Positions 45,751-57,825 of a stretch of DNA of 64,000 nucleotides are shown in pieces (positions within the stretch are counted from its first letter, which is position 1; each line of letters starts with the position of its first letter). The stretch comes from Henricia sp. BOLD:AAB3569 (taxonomy: Eukaryota > Echinodermata > Asteroidea > Spinulosida > Echinasteridae): NCBI GenBank assembly GCA_037783545.1, contig JBBELK010000445.1, positions 124,001 to 188,000 of the forward strand, read 5' to 3'. The notes under the pieces are model-generated. The model did no database searches. It was not told the DNA's origin and worked only from the letters and a program-made list of their open reading frames with translations. Made by a program: the position numbers and the translations under genes.

Positions 45751-46078
45751 CTATTTACACCGAAATCCCAAGGGACTTGAGAGTGATTTACGAACAAAAA
45801 TTTGTCAAAATGGCATTTCCTCAGGAGTTGGTCGACAAGATCTTAAGTTCCTCCTATGTTACTTGTCAGAAGGTCGTAAGTTAGTCCTGAACACTCGCAA
45901 TAACTCGGGGGGAATTGCCATCGCTCGGCACAAGTTCCCCGACCGTATGGAACGGTTCAAAACGGTCGGGAAACTTTCTCGGTCGCCCCCTTGACAAAAG
46001 TTTCATGACCACTCACGAGTCCAAGAAATACAGAAGTCGACCCTAACTTGGTCGTGCTTCGGTTCGGTGTAAACATAG
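45751..46078. mobile_element. MITE with CTATTTACACCGAA ends
   Basis: CTATTTACACCGAAATCCC at the left and GGTTCGGTGTAAACATAG at the right are imperfect inverted ends. About 330 bp; the 85-residue frame inside is not a gene. Confidence 0.55.
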
Positions 46079-49000
46079 CATCAGGTATATAGAACGTTCC
46101 TGTTCGTGGATGCCCTTTCATATGGGTATGAGATGTACCGTTGACGCGCACCGAAGTTTAGATGTGACGGTTCTTTTCGTAAAACCTCCATTCTAGATCA
46201 TATGCATATAAGTTAAACCGTTAACATACATTGGAATTAAGTTAGAACGGTCCTGTTCGTGGATTCCCTTTCATATGGGTATGAGATGTACCGTTGACGC
46301 GCACCGGAATTTAGATGGGACGGTTCTTTTCGTAAAACGTCCTTTCACAGTCAGTCCGCAGCGCACACAAAAGTGCTTCCTTTTATCTGCACAGTATGCA
46401 AGCGTGACTTCAGCCAGTTGCAGTCTTGTATATTTAATGAGCTTGAACAGCCTGTCGAAAACCAAGGATTTCTCATTCATTTCTAGGGATCTGAACAATA
46501 AGAGTAGGATTTTCAGAAAGATGAGAAACATATCTGTCGTCGAGTATCACTATTTTATGTTTTTTTTATATTTTGAGTTGAGAAATATTCAAGAAAAAAC
46601 ACGTCAAAAAAGACGACAAAAGACACCCAAAACATCGGCAAATATCTCCCTTTGTCACTGCTATCAGCAGTCCATGTTTACCTTTTATACAAAGAATATG
46701 TAATATTCTACCCATAAATAATGAAAATTGTACGTACTTTTGTCTAGTCCAGTCAGGAAACAGCGAAATCCAACGGCATTCCCAAAAAACACAAACCCAA
46801 AATTACCGCCGTGGCACCGCATAGTTTCCCGTAGTCCGATTGGCTAACGATGACGTCATTGCTAGTTCCAGATTAGACTGGTTTCAAGTCCACCAATGTT
46901 TTCGTGGGTTGTACCATGGAGCTAGTTATTGGATGCATGTATAGGTCTACCTTGATTTTCTTTTCTCCTCTTCGAACAGTATAGTTAAGCCCCCATAAAT
47001 CGAGTTAAATTCAAACCGGTTTAAAAATTCTCAAAGCATCTATAGCCAAGTGTGTATTCAATCTTAGTTTTGATAATTTTTTCCTAAAAATCACTTAGCT
47101 AGGATCTGAAGCTTTTTTTTATGTTTACACAAGATTGAAGTAATTTCCTAATCTTCTGGTTCCTTGTTCTATGCCTCCATCTGCCCAAATAAATTTTAAA
47201 CAGTAATCAGTCCAGTTGGGAAAAGGATTATATGACACAGGAAACATGGCAGATTGTTAACGGTTCTTTTTAATTTATTCAATATCACACATCTTTGGAT
47301 ACTACACAGCAACTGATAAATAAATCTGTTAAAACAACTACATGACTTATGATTGACATATGGTGGATTTCAAAACCGTTATTATTGCCAAAAATGTAAC
47401 CATAATGAAAAACCACGAGCGGAATAGTCACAACAGGTTCTGTTGTTGCAGAGAGTGTATAATTACATAAATATTATAAAACGTTTTTTAAAACTTGATA
47501 ACTGCCACACATGTAAACACTGTCTGATTAGAGTTGCTAAAGTATACTGGATCAACTGTAAAAGACAAATACATGTATGACGATACAAAATATATGGTTT
47601 ATTGCTTGTACATGTATTTCAAGCTGCACAGATCCCAAAAATAAAATATAGGTTGTATCTCTCATCATGCAGCTGGTTTAAAATTATATACAGGTACATG
47701 TACATCTAAACTCTAGGTGGGACTTGCACTAACATGCATAACAAAAATGAAGTACAAGTTATTAATATCAGTTGACAATTTTGACATACATTGTAATTAA
47801 AATAGCACACTGGTACAAACCCTGCAAATAAAAGTCTTGCATATACACACACTGCCACATTTTATTATAGGATGAGAAACTGCAATTTAAGTACTGCAAC
47901 TTAATTACCGGTAAATGTATGTTTTTATGTTCATTGGCAGAATGCTTGACACTATGTCAAAAGACAAGTGAGTGAGTTAGAATGACTAAAATTACCAGGG
48001 ATAATTGCCGGAGTCTCTGTGAGGTTGTCAGGAGATGTGTCTCAGATGAACTTTGCGTTATCCTATGCCATTGTGCTTCTGATGCTGCATACATGTACAT
48101 AATAGCAGGTCCCCATGCATGATGACCACTGCAGTAATTTAAAATAGTTAAAACAAAATTAGTGAGCACTAATAATAACAATAAGGGGGAGGGGGAGGGG
48201 GTGTTGTGCCGTGCAGATTTAACCCACATTTTGAGTGGGGAAAATTTAACATTCCCTGAGGAAACACTTAAAAAATCGCAGTGGCTATATATAGTTACAG
48301 TAACCATAACGCGTTAAGAAATGCATATAGTTACGGTATTGCAACTGCAGCGTAAATCACTGCATCGATGATATCAGGGGGCGAGTCGGTCAGGGGGCGA
48401 GTTGGAAAGGGGCCGAGTACATAAGGTGGCGACTTGACCTGATTCCAACTTAATTACCAATAGGCATAGGCCTACCTTTAGAAAAACATAAGTGGGATAA
48501 ACAAATTTAAGATTTCTTTTAAATTGTGTTAAGAAAGACTTTTTGTCAGCCTGGCTCGTATGTTTTGCACTCAAGGTCTAAAGCCATGATCGACTCCCCA
48601 AATTTCCCTCAACTTTGAAGTCGAGTCGGTCAACGGACGAGTTGGTCCAACGGTCGAGTTGGTCCAATGGTCGAGTTGACTGTCATGAATGTGTTTAGGC
48701 GCATTTCTACAATGTCTGCGTGCACACGTACACGTACGTACGTACGTACGTGTGCAGCCACAGTAACATCGCACTGCTAAAAGGGTGAAATCTCGCGGTA
48801 AAATCGTAGCGCAAAAACCATTGAAAAAACTCGATCAGCAAGCCACATGGCACGTTAAACGAAAGCACTTGTCTTCATCTATCGGAAAAACGCTATTGTT
48901 TTCCAAAGTTTTGTCTAGTCCAGTCAGGAATCACAAACCAATTGACCCCCTCAAAATCCACGATACGACCCATCACTTCAGATTTACACAATTACCAACT

Positions 49001-50286
49001 AAACAATGACCCAAATTGTGACAAAATATACATCAATCGAAAGAGGAAGAATTATTCTACAAACTTACCCCGCCATCTTGGCCACCAACTACTCGTTAAA
49101 AACGCATGCGAGCAACGAAATAAGGCCAACGAAATCTCGCGAACATCCCGGACTTTCTCGCGGCGCGTTCACGCCAATGAGCTGTGCAGATAAAATTGGG
49201 CATTTGACCTCATTATCGGGGGCGCTGCGGACTGACTGTTCATATGCATAAGTTAAACAGTTAACGTATATCGTTGGGATTTAGGTACAACGGTCCTGTT
49301 CGTGCAGTCTTTCATATGCAGGTTTGGGTGAACCAATGACGCGCATCGTCTCCACCACTTATTTCGTTGAATTCAATATTCATGTTGAATTCAATATTCA
49401 TGTAAAGTCCGTAAGCATAAAAACACTCAAAGCAAAGCGCCTACCGAATTTCAAAGAAAAGCCGTTTTCCTCATATATATACAAAAGGTAAGAGTTGAGA
49501 AGTTGATCAGATTGTTTTTCTTTTAAAATGAGTCATCGTCATCAAGCATCAGGGAAATATTACCACGCACTGATACCCTTAGAGACCCCATGCGCTAAAC
49601 GCTAAACGACCCCAAAAGTTTTTCTTTAGTAAATTCATGACACTTTGGTATTGCCCTCCTAATTTTGCGTTTTTTATCATCAAACTAACACTTTTACAAT
49701 GTTTATGTTTCATAACAAGGAAAATCCTGGGTGTCCGTGCATGATAATGAATCCAGTATTGGAAAGTGCAGAGTTGGAAAGTGCAAATTTGAAGATTTTA
49801 CGAGGAAACAATTTTTGTAAAGCCTGCCTCGTATGTTTTGTACACAAGGTGTAAAGCCATGATGGACTACGCTATTCAATTATTTCCTAAAATCAATGGG
49901 TAGTAACAAAGCTTTATGAACGAAGATACTGCTGCAGGATTATCGACTATATTTGTTCTGCAAGTATCAACATCTTTGCATTTTTTACCCCGCGTGCTGC
50001 ATGCAGCGCGTTAATCCACGTACACGCTACATGCAGGTTACATCAGTTTAGTCATTCATGACATGAATTTAACACGGGGCGTGTCGCAATGCGCGTACGT
50101 CATTGGAGGGCTTTCGAGTACTAGTATACCGTCTATATTGTATAGCGGGAAATTTTATTGGATGGCCGTCGTCTACGGTCACTACACGGTTCAAAACGAA
50201 AGAACACTAGTACGACGTTTGCCTGTCCGTTTTGGAATTCCTGCATGCTTGGCTGATAAAACATAAATAAAATACCGCTAAAAATG
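46079..50286. other. Gene-free region upstream of copy 4
   Basis: A dispersed repeat with GTTAAACCGTTAACATAC...GGTCCTGTTCGTGGATTC...GATGTACCGTTGACGCGCACC recurs at 46080-46150, 46198-46330 and 49240-49345, with a remnant at 43620-43690. CGAGTTG minisatellites lie at 48379-48440 and 48618-48680, and an (ACGT)n palindrome at 48726-48757. The 142-residue frame at 46275-46703 starts inside the repeat and has no domain. Confidence 0.5.
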
Positions 50287-50294
50287 TATATAAG
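50287..50294 (+). promoter_or_regulatory. TATA box of PAN-like gene 4
   Basis: TATATAAG, 81 bp before the ATG. Upstream similarity to the other promoters stops about 30 bp before the box (near AAAATACCGCTAAAA), so only the core promoter was retained. Confidence 0.7.
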
Positions 50295-50367
50295 AAGACA
50301 GGGTTCTCGAGGCATTATTTACAGTTGTATTAATGAGTCAGTAGACGAAACATTAACGTTATACATA

Positions 50368-53300
50368 ATGGGTCCCACGTTATCTTTGGTTTTTGTGTTG
50401 ATGCTGTTTCTGCATCTGAACGGCCATGCTGTGGGGGAAAAGACCACATGGTTCCGCCAAATTGACGGTATCACACACTGTTTGCTTTTGAGCAACCCCA
50501 GCATTGTCCACGCGGACGTGTCTATGTTGCAGTGCAGCGAAAAATGTGCATGGGACGATGGCTGCTTCTCATTCAGTTATTCGGACCCCCAGAGACAATG
50601 TGAACTGACCGGGGCTTCGGGGATGTTGCTCCCACCTGTACCTGTAGGAAGTTTTGTTACTTTTTACCACACATCGCAGAAGGTAAGTTGAAATGGGAAA
50701 GAATTAAGTAGTTGGCCATGGCTAATTCATACGTTGTGTTCAAAACCTATCGATAACTTCAGAAATTTAGAGTACTTGTGAGAATTCTTCCCACTCCTAA
50801 AGTTGGGTTTTCCATCAAATTACTGCACTTACTAAAAAGCTTTCCATAGCAACAGCTGATTTTTAAAATAATCAACTTTTCAATTATAGCTCGATTTGAA
50901 TGTCGCTTAGGCCTACCACGGTGTCTTTGGTCGTCGTGGATGTGGTAATTCGACGCTTCATAGGTCTTTTTTAAAGGGTTTTTCCCCCAGGAAATTGTCC
51001 TCGATTTAGCCTAATGAAACACCAGTAGTTTGTCGATATCCGCGCCATTATTTTGCTTTCCTTTGTTTTGTTTTACAGGGTGTCGTTCTCGAAAGACTTT
51101 CTGTCATCAAAACTAAAGGTAAGATTATGCTAAAAAAATACAGACAAGGGGTCGATTTTACGAAGCGCTATAACGATCCTTCGTAAGTCGAGATGCACTA
51201 CTGTGGTTTCACACCGAGCCTTTTCGCGCGTAAATTCGACATGCGCGTGGAGAGAATTCGGAGTGAAAATATGCACTAAAAATCGCAACACTTCGCACCC
51301 AAGTTGATTCTGTCGTTTTTAGTGTGTCGTTTCATTACATATTCCCCACCTTTTTAAAGCGACGCATTGTTTTCGACAGCGACCATAGAGCTACAGCGAC
51401 CAACAAGACCTAGTTGAAGTGAGCCGCCGATTCGGCCAAATACGCGAGCGGCGTGCTCATTTAGCCGCCGATTCAGCCGCACATTCGAAAATGATGTAAA
51501 ATCAGAATACATACACCACAGGACGTTTGCCATCCGGGACTAAAAGTCTGAACAGTTTCCTCATTTTCCTACATGTCTCAACAGACTCTTCTTTAACTTA
51601 AAAAAACTTATCATTGAGTTTGATCCAGGACACAACTAATTTTGCTTTTGGCTCCAGCCACTCATTAATCAGTACCTAATTAAAGTTTTAAAGGGACCCT
51701 TCCCCAAGTAGCTGAAAATTAAATATTCTTTATTGTGTCCGCATTACAAAAAATACAGAAAATTGTCCTCCATTGGCAATTATAAACAACATACATCTCA
51801 ACAATAAAAATATAGAAGATACACACCAATTGCACACTCTACCTATAGTTTAAAAAAAAACAAAAACAAAAACCAATTATTTGTAACTCGGTGTACACAG
51901 AACAAAATATTATTATAGTTTGACTAATGAGTTAAAGAAATATATTGAGTTTGGAACAAACGGAGTGTTTTTGTTTGTGGTGGACGAAGTCGAAAACCTG
52001 AACGATTATAAACAAAACAGTTAAAAAGTGGATGAGTTGGGTCTTTCATTATTGTGTTTAGTTTAGCAGCCATTTGTGTTTCTAAGTGTGTATCCAGGGA
52101 AGGCAAGACTGAGCCAATAACACGCTGAGCAATTTTCTTTATCCGTTCAATTTTCATCTTGTTCTGTTGAGTAAGTGAGCTAAATGTGCATATGAGATTA
52201 AAGGTCAGCACACTTTGTATCAAGGACTGATAAAATAAGCACAAGATAGTACGGTCAACTTTGAATTTCTTAAGTTTCCTTAAAAAATACAAACGTTGAT
52301 TAGCTTTACTATACACAGTTCTGTGTTCCTAGTCCAGTTCAGTTTATCATCCACTACAGTACCAAGATACTTATATTCACTGACTCTTTGTACTATATAC
52401 GCTCATTTATCGTAAATGGTTCATAGGCCTGTCTTTAAACGCACGTCTTTAAAACAATTGTTTTCTTTTTTGTACAAATGTATAACTTTTCATGCATTTT
52501 CTAATAGATTCTACTCCCGGGCACACTTACTTTTGGTTTCAGCCTCAGCCGCAAATTATTTACTACCTAATTAAGGAGTTAAAGGGACCTTTTAGCTACA
52601 CTATGTGCATGTCTCGCTGGCGCAGTAGTTGGAGCAATTCTCCATCAAGCCATGGTATAGTGCCGCTTCGAGCACGCTTGGATTTGATTGGAGCATTAAT
52701 AACAGCCATAAAAATCGAGTGCCACATAAACCACGCTTCGTCAACATGTTGACATTTAAGAACATACTCCCATAAGCCTTTTTGAAGTATGGCTGCCTTA
52801 TAGAGGGCGCCCTTTGATTTGGGTAAAATAAACCAAAATGGCCGACGCTTGTACGTACGTTTGTGCGGGTGGGTGTACGTTTACATTTTTACTGACGGCT
52901 AAAGCCGCCTTTTTTAGTGCTTAATTACGGTAATGGACGGGTTAAAGATACTCATTTATCTACGGCACAGGGTATGTGTTAATCTGGCTGATTTAACCCA
53001 GCATTAAGGCATAGGCTGCGCCTAGCCCGTGGCCTACCCAACGCGCGCACGGTCATATCAAAATGATGGACACATGCAAAGGAAACCGACCCAAGTTGGG
53101 CTAGGCCTAGTGAAACTTAAGAATTTCTGCAAGCCTTGGTCTACTCTATAACGTGCTATGTTTTTGCCTAAAGCCTTAGCTTAGTAGGGCCTATTTTAAC
53201 TAGCTAAACGCTATGACTGTTTCCCAAACGACCAATCAGTGTGTTATGTTTTAATCTGTGTCTTTTGGCTCTTTTAATTATAGTCCAGATGAATAATGCA

Positions 53301-56300
53301 AATGACAGTTTGAGTTTACAAGCAGTAGATACTGCATGACTGGCTGAAAACCAACAATGTGCCTTATCATCATTCCTGGAAGAAATTGCAGCTTTTTCCA
53401 AATTAACTTGTTATAATAGTTAAATCTTGTATTACCAATCTTGAAAAAGAAGAAGAAAGAGTTGGGACCCAAATTTGTCCTTGTTATAAGCATTACTTTG
53501 TATTAACAGTGCTCTTATAATCAGTGTTAGACTATTTGTATGTAGTTTTCTCGACACAGGCTCTCAATTAATCACCGTTTTTAAGAATTTACCAATCGAT
53601 AGTACCATTAACTATGCATGCATAGATGCTCTAAAAATCACTCCATCTTAAGCTTCCATGTTATGGTACAGTCAAAACTCTGATAAGAGAACTGCTCATT
53701 GAACATTCTGCTCATAATGAAGAAAATTTCTTATTCTCCATCGTGTTCATTCCTCATTATTCATAAAGCTCGACTATGCAAGTTGTGAAACACTAAAAAA
53801 TACAGCTAGTACCTGAAATTTTGTTTTGGCCATGGACAAATGAGTGTAAATAAAAAGGCCAAGTGAAACAAGATAACTTGAAGCCGCACGACACTGAGTT
53901 TATTCATTGGCAAATCTGAAAATACAGACGTCAAAACTGTCAAAGAACTTTACATGTGAACTTCCAGAAACCACGGGAAAGAATTGATAACTTGACCATA
54001 TTGTTTTAGACCTTGGAAAGAATTCCGTACTCGGCCCGTCACATTTTCTAAAGTGCAAATGAAAAGAACAAATTTTGGAGGGGGGAAAAAGTGAAGATTT
54101 TACGAGGAAAAACTAAGAAATCTTCCGAGTTGTCTTATACGTTTAGTGCAGGAGGGTTTATGTGACGTCCGACTCGTAAATTCTTTCCAAAATATTAATG
54201 GTTAAATTATCAATTCTTACCCTATCGGACTTTAGAAACGTGCGTGAACGAATCAGCATTTTTTGAAGTACGACGTTTTCACGTATGCTAGGCAAAACAA
54301 TAACGAAAACGATCAAAATCTGCCACAAATAGACCAAAAGTTGTTCTTATACAATAGACAATTATCCTATTTCCAAAACCACGTACAATATTGGTCGTCA
54401 AGTTATCTCTAAACAATCAAACAGATGCAGTTTTGATAAGCATTTTAATACAACAACGTACACGCTATGCGGTAACCGTCTGCCATTTTTAGATGCGTTT
54501 ACCCAAATGACAGTGCGCCCTCTAGCGACAGGTATGGTATCCGCCATACCTCCAAAAGGCTTATGGAGCATTGCCAACGACACTGCGGGCATGCGTGCCC
54601 GTTTAACCCTTTGCGGACATGTTTTATCTTGCCGAAAGTTTTAGTTCAACAACCAACACATAGTATTTAGGCAAGCTTCAGTGCAAGGCCGAGGCTAGAG
54701 CTGTCGGCTGGCTTTAAGGGGTTGACTGGAGTAATGTTTTATTAAATAGACTTATAATATGAAAGAACTCTTGTTTAATTATTATTTTTCTATTAGCAAT
54801 TTGTATGTCTTTTATGTTCATATTTAAATATTTGTTATTTAGATTCAATGTTATACCGAATTTGTGTTTTTTGAAAATAAAATTTGACCATAAAGCCACG
54901 AAATAAATTTAAAAAATTTGGAATCCGACGTATACGTGTCACACCATGAACATTGGGCTTAATCACTCAATTGTTCTTTCCATTTGTTGTTACAGTGGCG
55001 GAAGCTAATTCGCATAATTTGCATATTTGTCAGCCAAATCGCATACTTTGCATATTTGTCAGATAATTTGCATATTCGTCAGATAATTTGCATATTTGTC
55101 TAAACACCTACTTGCTACTTGTTCTCTGGCCATGACCATAAAAACGTATTTTTCATATGTACATCACTGTATATACCTATAGTATACCTACACAGTTGTA
55201 TTGTTAAGACGGTTTTCCAAATGGTGGCCGCTAATTTGCATATCTGTGTTCACACTATTAACTCATAAACATGTTTATCGTGTACTGTGACCGTGCCAAC
55301 ACAGGTTTAGACACTTTATGTGCTTTGATTGGGCACCTAAATATAAAGTTACATTAAAAAGTAGAATTGTTCCTAATAACGGCAGAGAATTTGCATATTA
55401 CGCAAATTGACACTTTTCCACCAGATATATTTTCGTAAACTTTTAGTATGGTGTTCAGCAGACTTTACTGAAATGCATAGAATTTTAAACAATCTGTTGC
55501 AATTAGTGGTGAGTGTAGCCCTAATTCGACTGGACTATATACATTTTGGGGGCTAAAAGGTGAGTATAAATCAGCATAATGAACACGACAGCAAAGAGTT
55601 TATGTACATGCGAGTACACCCGGTGGTCAAAGATCAAGGGGCGCGTGACGGAAGAATGGCAGATATTGAATTCCGTAATACTTGTAGAAGGGTCCCTTTA
55701 ACTCTTTAATTAGGTATTAAATAATTTGCGGCTAAAGCTGAAGCCAAAATTAAGTGTGCCCGGGAGTAGAATCTATTAAAAAATGAATGAAAAGTTGTAA
55801 ATTTATACAAAATGAAAGGAACAAATTGTTTTAAAGACGTGTGTTCGAACATTTCGGTAAAAATCTTCACTTTTTTTTTACTTGGAGAAGGGTCCCTTTA
55901 ACTCCTTAATTAGGTAGTAAATAATTTGCAGCTGAAGCTGAAACCAAAATTAAGTGAGCCTGAGAGTAGAATCTATTAGAAAATGCATGAACAGTTGTAA
56001 ATTTGTACAAAATAAAAGAAAAAAATTGTTTTAAAAACGTCGTTTTTAATTTTTTAATTTTTTATTTTCAGCTACTTGGGAAAGGTCCCTTTAAACGTTA
56101 ATTAGGTACTAATTAATGAGTGGCTGAAGCCGAAAGCAAAATAAGGTGTGTCCTGGATCAAAATCAATGATAAGTTTTTTAAGTTGAAGAAGAGTCTGTT
56201 GAGACATGTAGGAAAATGAGGAAATTGTTCAGACTTTAGTCCCGGATGACAAAGATCCTGTGGTGTATGACAAGTATTCTGATTTTACATCATTTTCGAA

Positions 56301-57825
56301 TGAGCGGCCCGCTGAATGAGCGGCCCGCTCATTCGGCCGAATGGAACAACTCTTCCAAATTGTTGTACACTCATGCCATATAGCGCGCAGCGCGCTTTGA
56401 AAATGAACGGTTATGTGCTTCTAAAAATAAATGCATGACGTAATGCTTAAAGTGCTGTTTTAAACACCACAGTAGCCGGTCCTCATATTCAGTCGTTGTA
56501 TGTGGAGCGGGGACCAGTCTAGGGCGCGGCAAGCTAGAGCTAGACTGGTTCTCGATCCACATATTCCAAATACAACAAAAGAATATGAGTCGGGAATATT
56601 TTGGTCCGGCAACCAGACTACGCTGCAGGACTTCTTGCATGGACAGGGAAAATGGCAAAGTTCAAAGGTCACGCAGAGAAAAGTCGCCGCGCGCCGGCAG
56701 AAAGAAGTCGTCGCGCGCCGGCGGGGAGAAGTCGTCGCGCGCCGGCGGGGAGAAGTCGCCGCGCGCCGGCGGGGAGAAGTCGCTGCGCGTCGGCAGAGAG
56801 AAGTCGCCGCGCGCCGGAAAATAAGTTGCCGCGCGCCAGCAAAGAGAAGTCGCCGCACGCCGGAAAATAACTTGCCGCGCGCCGGAAAAATGGCAGATAA
56901 GGAATTCCATAATATTGTAATTGCCACTATAGTAAAATCCTAAGGTTGAAAAGGCGGGTAGCGTTTCAGAATTTCCTACACTCGTGGCCGAGAAGACGCC
57001 CATACATTTTCGCGGAATAACAAGAGCAAAAATAACGACATTTTGGAATTTGTCTACAGGTATTGGGCTTCTGTATGTAGTCGGCTCGCCGATGTTTCCA
57101 TCTCTAAAATATATTCCAACGTGATCCTGGTGCGGTTTTTTTATTCCATGATATGGGCCTATTGCATTTCTAGTTCTGCATACCTAATAAAACCTATGCC
57201 AAGTTTCCTTTTATCCAGAATTGTTTTTTGCCCCCCAAATTAATTAGGTCTACCTGGACTTACGAAAACAACTTTCGACACGCAAGCTTTGGCCGCTGCC
57301 GAGTGTGGAGGCTGGCGACACTTGTGCGAACTGTGGGAAATTCAGGCGATCGTCGGAGGCAACACTGCGGAACTACCTGAGTACACGGACATGTGGTACG
57401 CTGTGGCGGATAGTCAAGCCGTGGTCGCCGGGATGGACGTGACTCAACACGGCCTACCGATGGTCAAGCCTTCGCCCGGTGTTTGCTGCCCAGGGCGTCA
57501 ACTCGACCCGAAAGACCCAATCGTCACCACAGAGTCTTTTTTGCTCAATGACCGCGCGGCGCAGGCAGGCGCCTGCGCCATTCTGGCCGCTCATCCGTGC
57601 ACTTTTGCGGAGCTGAAGACGGCCCACCATATGAGGGGCTTTAGCACGATAGGCTGGTCCTATTTTGCGAAGCCTGGTCGTGAGGTCCGACTGTTTCCCG
57701 TCGGCAATAGCTGTGGCTCATACTGTGATAATCGAAACGAATGTTACGAAGGGACCGTAGCAAACACACCAAGACCGTATGATTCTGAGCCGGTCATTTG
57801 TTGTCCAAATATTTACGGTGCTTAA
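50368..57825 (+). CDS. PAN/apple-like secreted protein, copy 4 (divergent)
   Basis: Exons 50368-50682, 51079-51118 and 57248-57825; 310 aa, phases 0 and 1 as in the other copies. The in-frame ATG at 50284 overlaps the TATA box and is unlikely to be used. Exon 1 is close to copy 3 (SIVHA). The last exon is the most divergent: about 33 replaced codons and 16 silent changes against copy 3, plus one added codon. Changes cluster in two C-terminal stretches (around FSTIGWSYFAKPGREV and SYCDNRNECYEG), and a new cysteine appears in SYCD. All shared cysteines and both CCP motifs remain. Intron 2 is 6.1 kb because of foldback FB3 and a minisatellite; correct splicing across it is assumed. Signal AATAAA at 58499-58504. 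Confidence 0.83.
51720..52430 (-). pseudogene. CR1/L2-like reverse transcriptase fragment
   Basis: The minus-strand frame 51924-52316 reads KANQRLYFLRKLKKFKVD and FYQSLIQSVLTF, the C-terminal part of CR1/L2-type reverse transcriptases. Just upstream, in another frame, is YKYLGTVVDDKLNW, so one base is lost at about 52316. Only the 3' end of the element remains. It is inserted in the left arm of FB3, and is therefore younger than that arm. Confidence 0.85.
52608..52690 (+). repeat. tRNA-like SINE head
   Basis: CTGGCGCAGTAGTTGGAGC is a good pol III A box and CCGCTTCGAGCAC, 45 bp on, a weak B box. No clean cloverleaf forms. Probably a degraded SINE. Confidence 0.4.
55003..55110 (+). repeat. 20-bp tandem with octamer motifs
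   Basis: Four imperfect units of ATAATTTGCATATTTGTCAG; three contain the ATTTGCAT octamer. Further ATTTGCATAT words occur nearby (about 55230, 55388). Confidence 0.6.
56684..56890. repeat. 24-bp GC-rich minisatellite
   Basis: About nine units of GAAGTCGTCGCGCGCCGGCG plus four bases. Since 24 is a multiple of 3, every frame stays open, which creates several overlapping arginine-rich frames on both strands. It lies in intron 2 of copy 4, 360 bp before the last exon. Confidence 0.9.

Larger units (their letters stand above)
51425..56348. mobile_element. Foldback element FB3 (4.9 kb) in intron 2 of copy 4
   Basis: Outer arms 51425-51715 and 56068-56348 are inverted (CGAAAATGATGTAAAATCAG and its complement near the ends). 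The next inner block is 52440-52591 on the left, and is present twice in tandem on the right (55688 and 55890, spacing about 203 bp). The left arm is split by a LINE fragment (about 51720-52430). There is no transposase frame. The centre (53000-55600) is AT-rich with no gene seen. Confidence 0.75.

Noticed and set aside
46275-46703. 142-residue plus-strand frame
   Set aside because: It begins inside a dispersed repeat, has no recognisable domain or splice context, and is rich in codons expected by chance in AT-rich DNA.
50284-50367. Upstream in-frame ATG for PAN-like gene 4, giving a longer N-terminus
   Set aside because: That ATG overlaps the TATA box shared by all copies, and the usual signal peptide starts at 50368 as in the paralogues.
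56460-57003. Several long overlapping arginine-rich frames on both strands
   Set aside because: They exist only because the 24-bp minisatellite has a period divisible by three.
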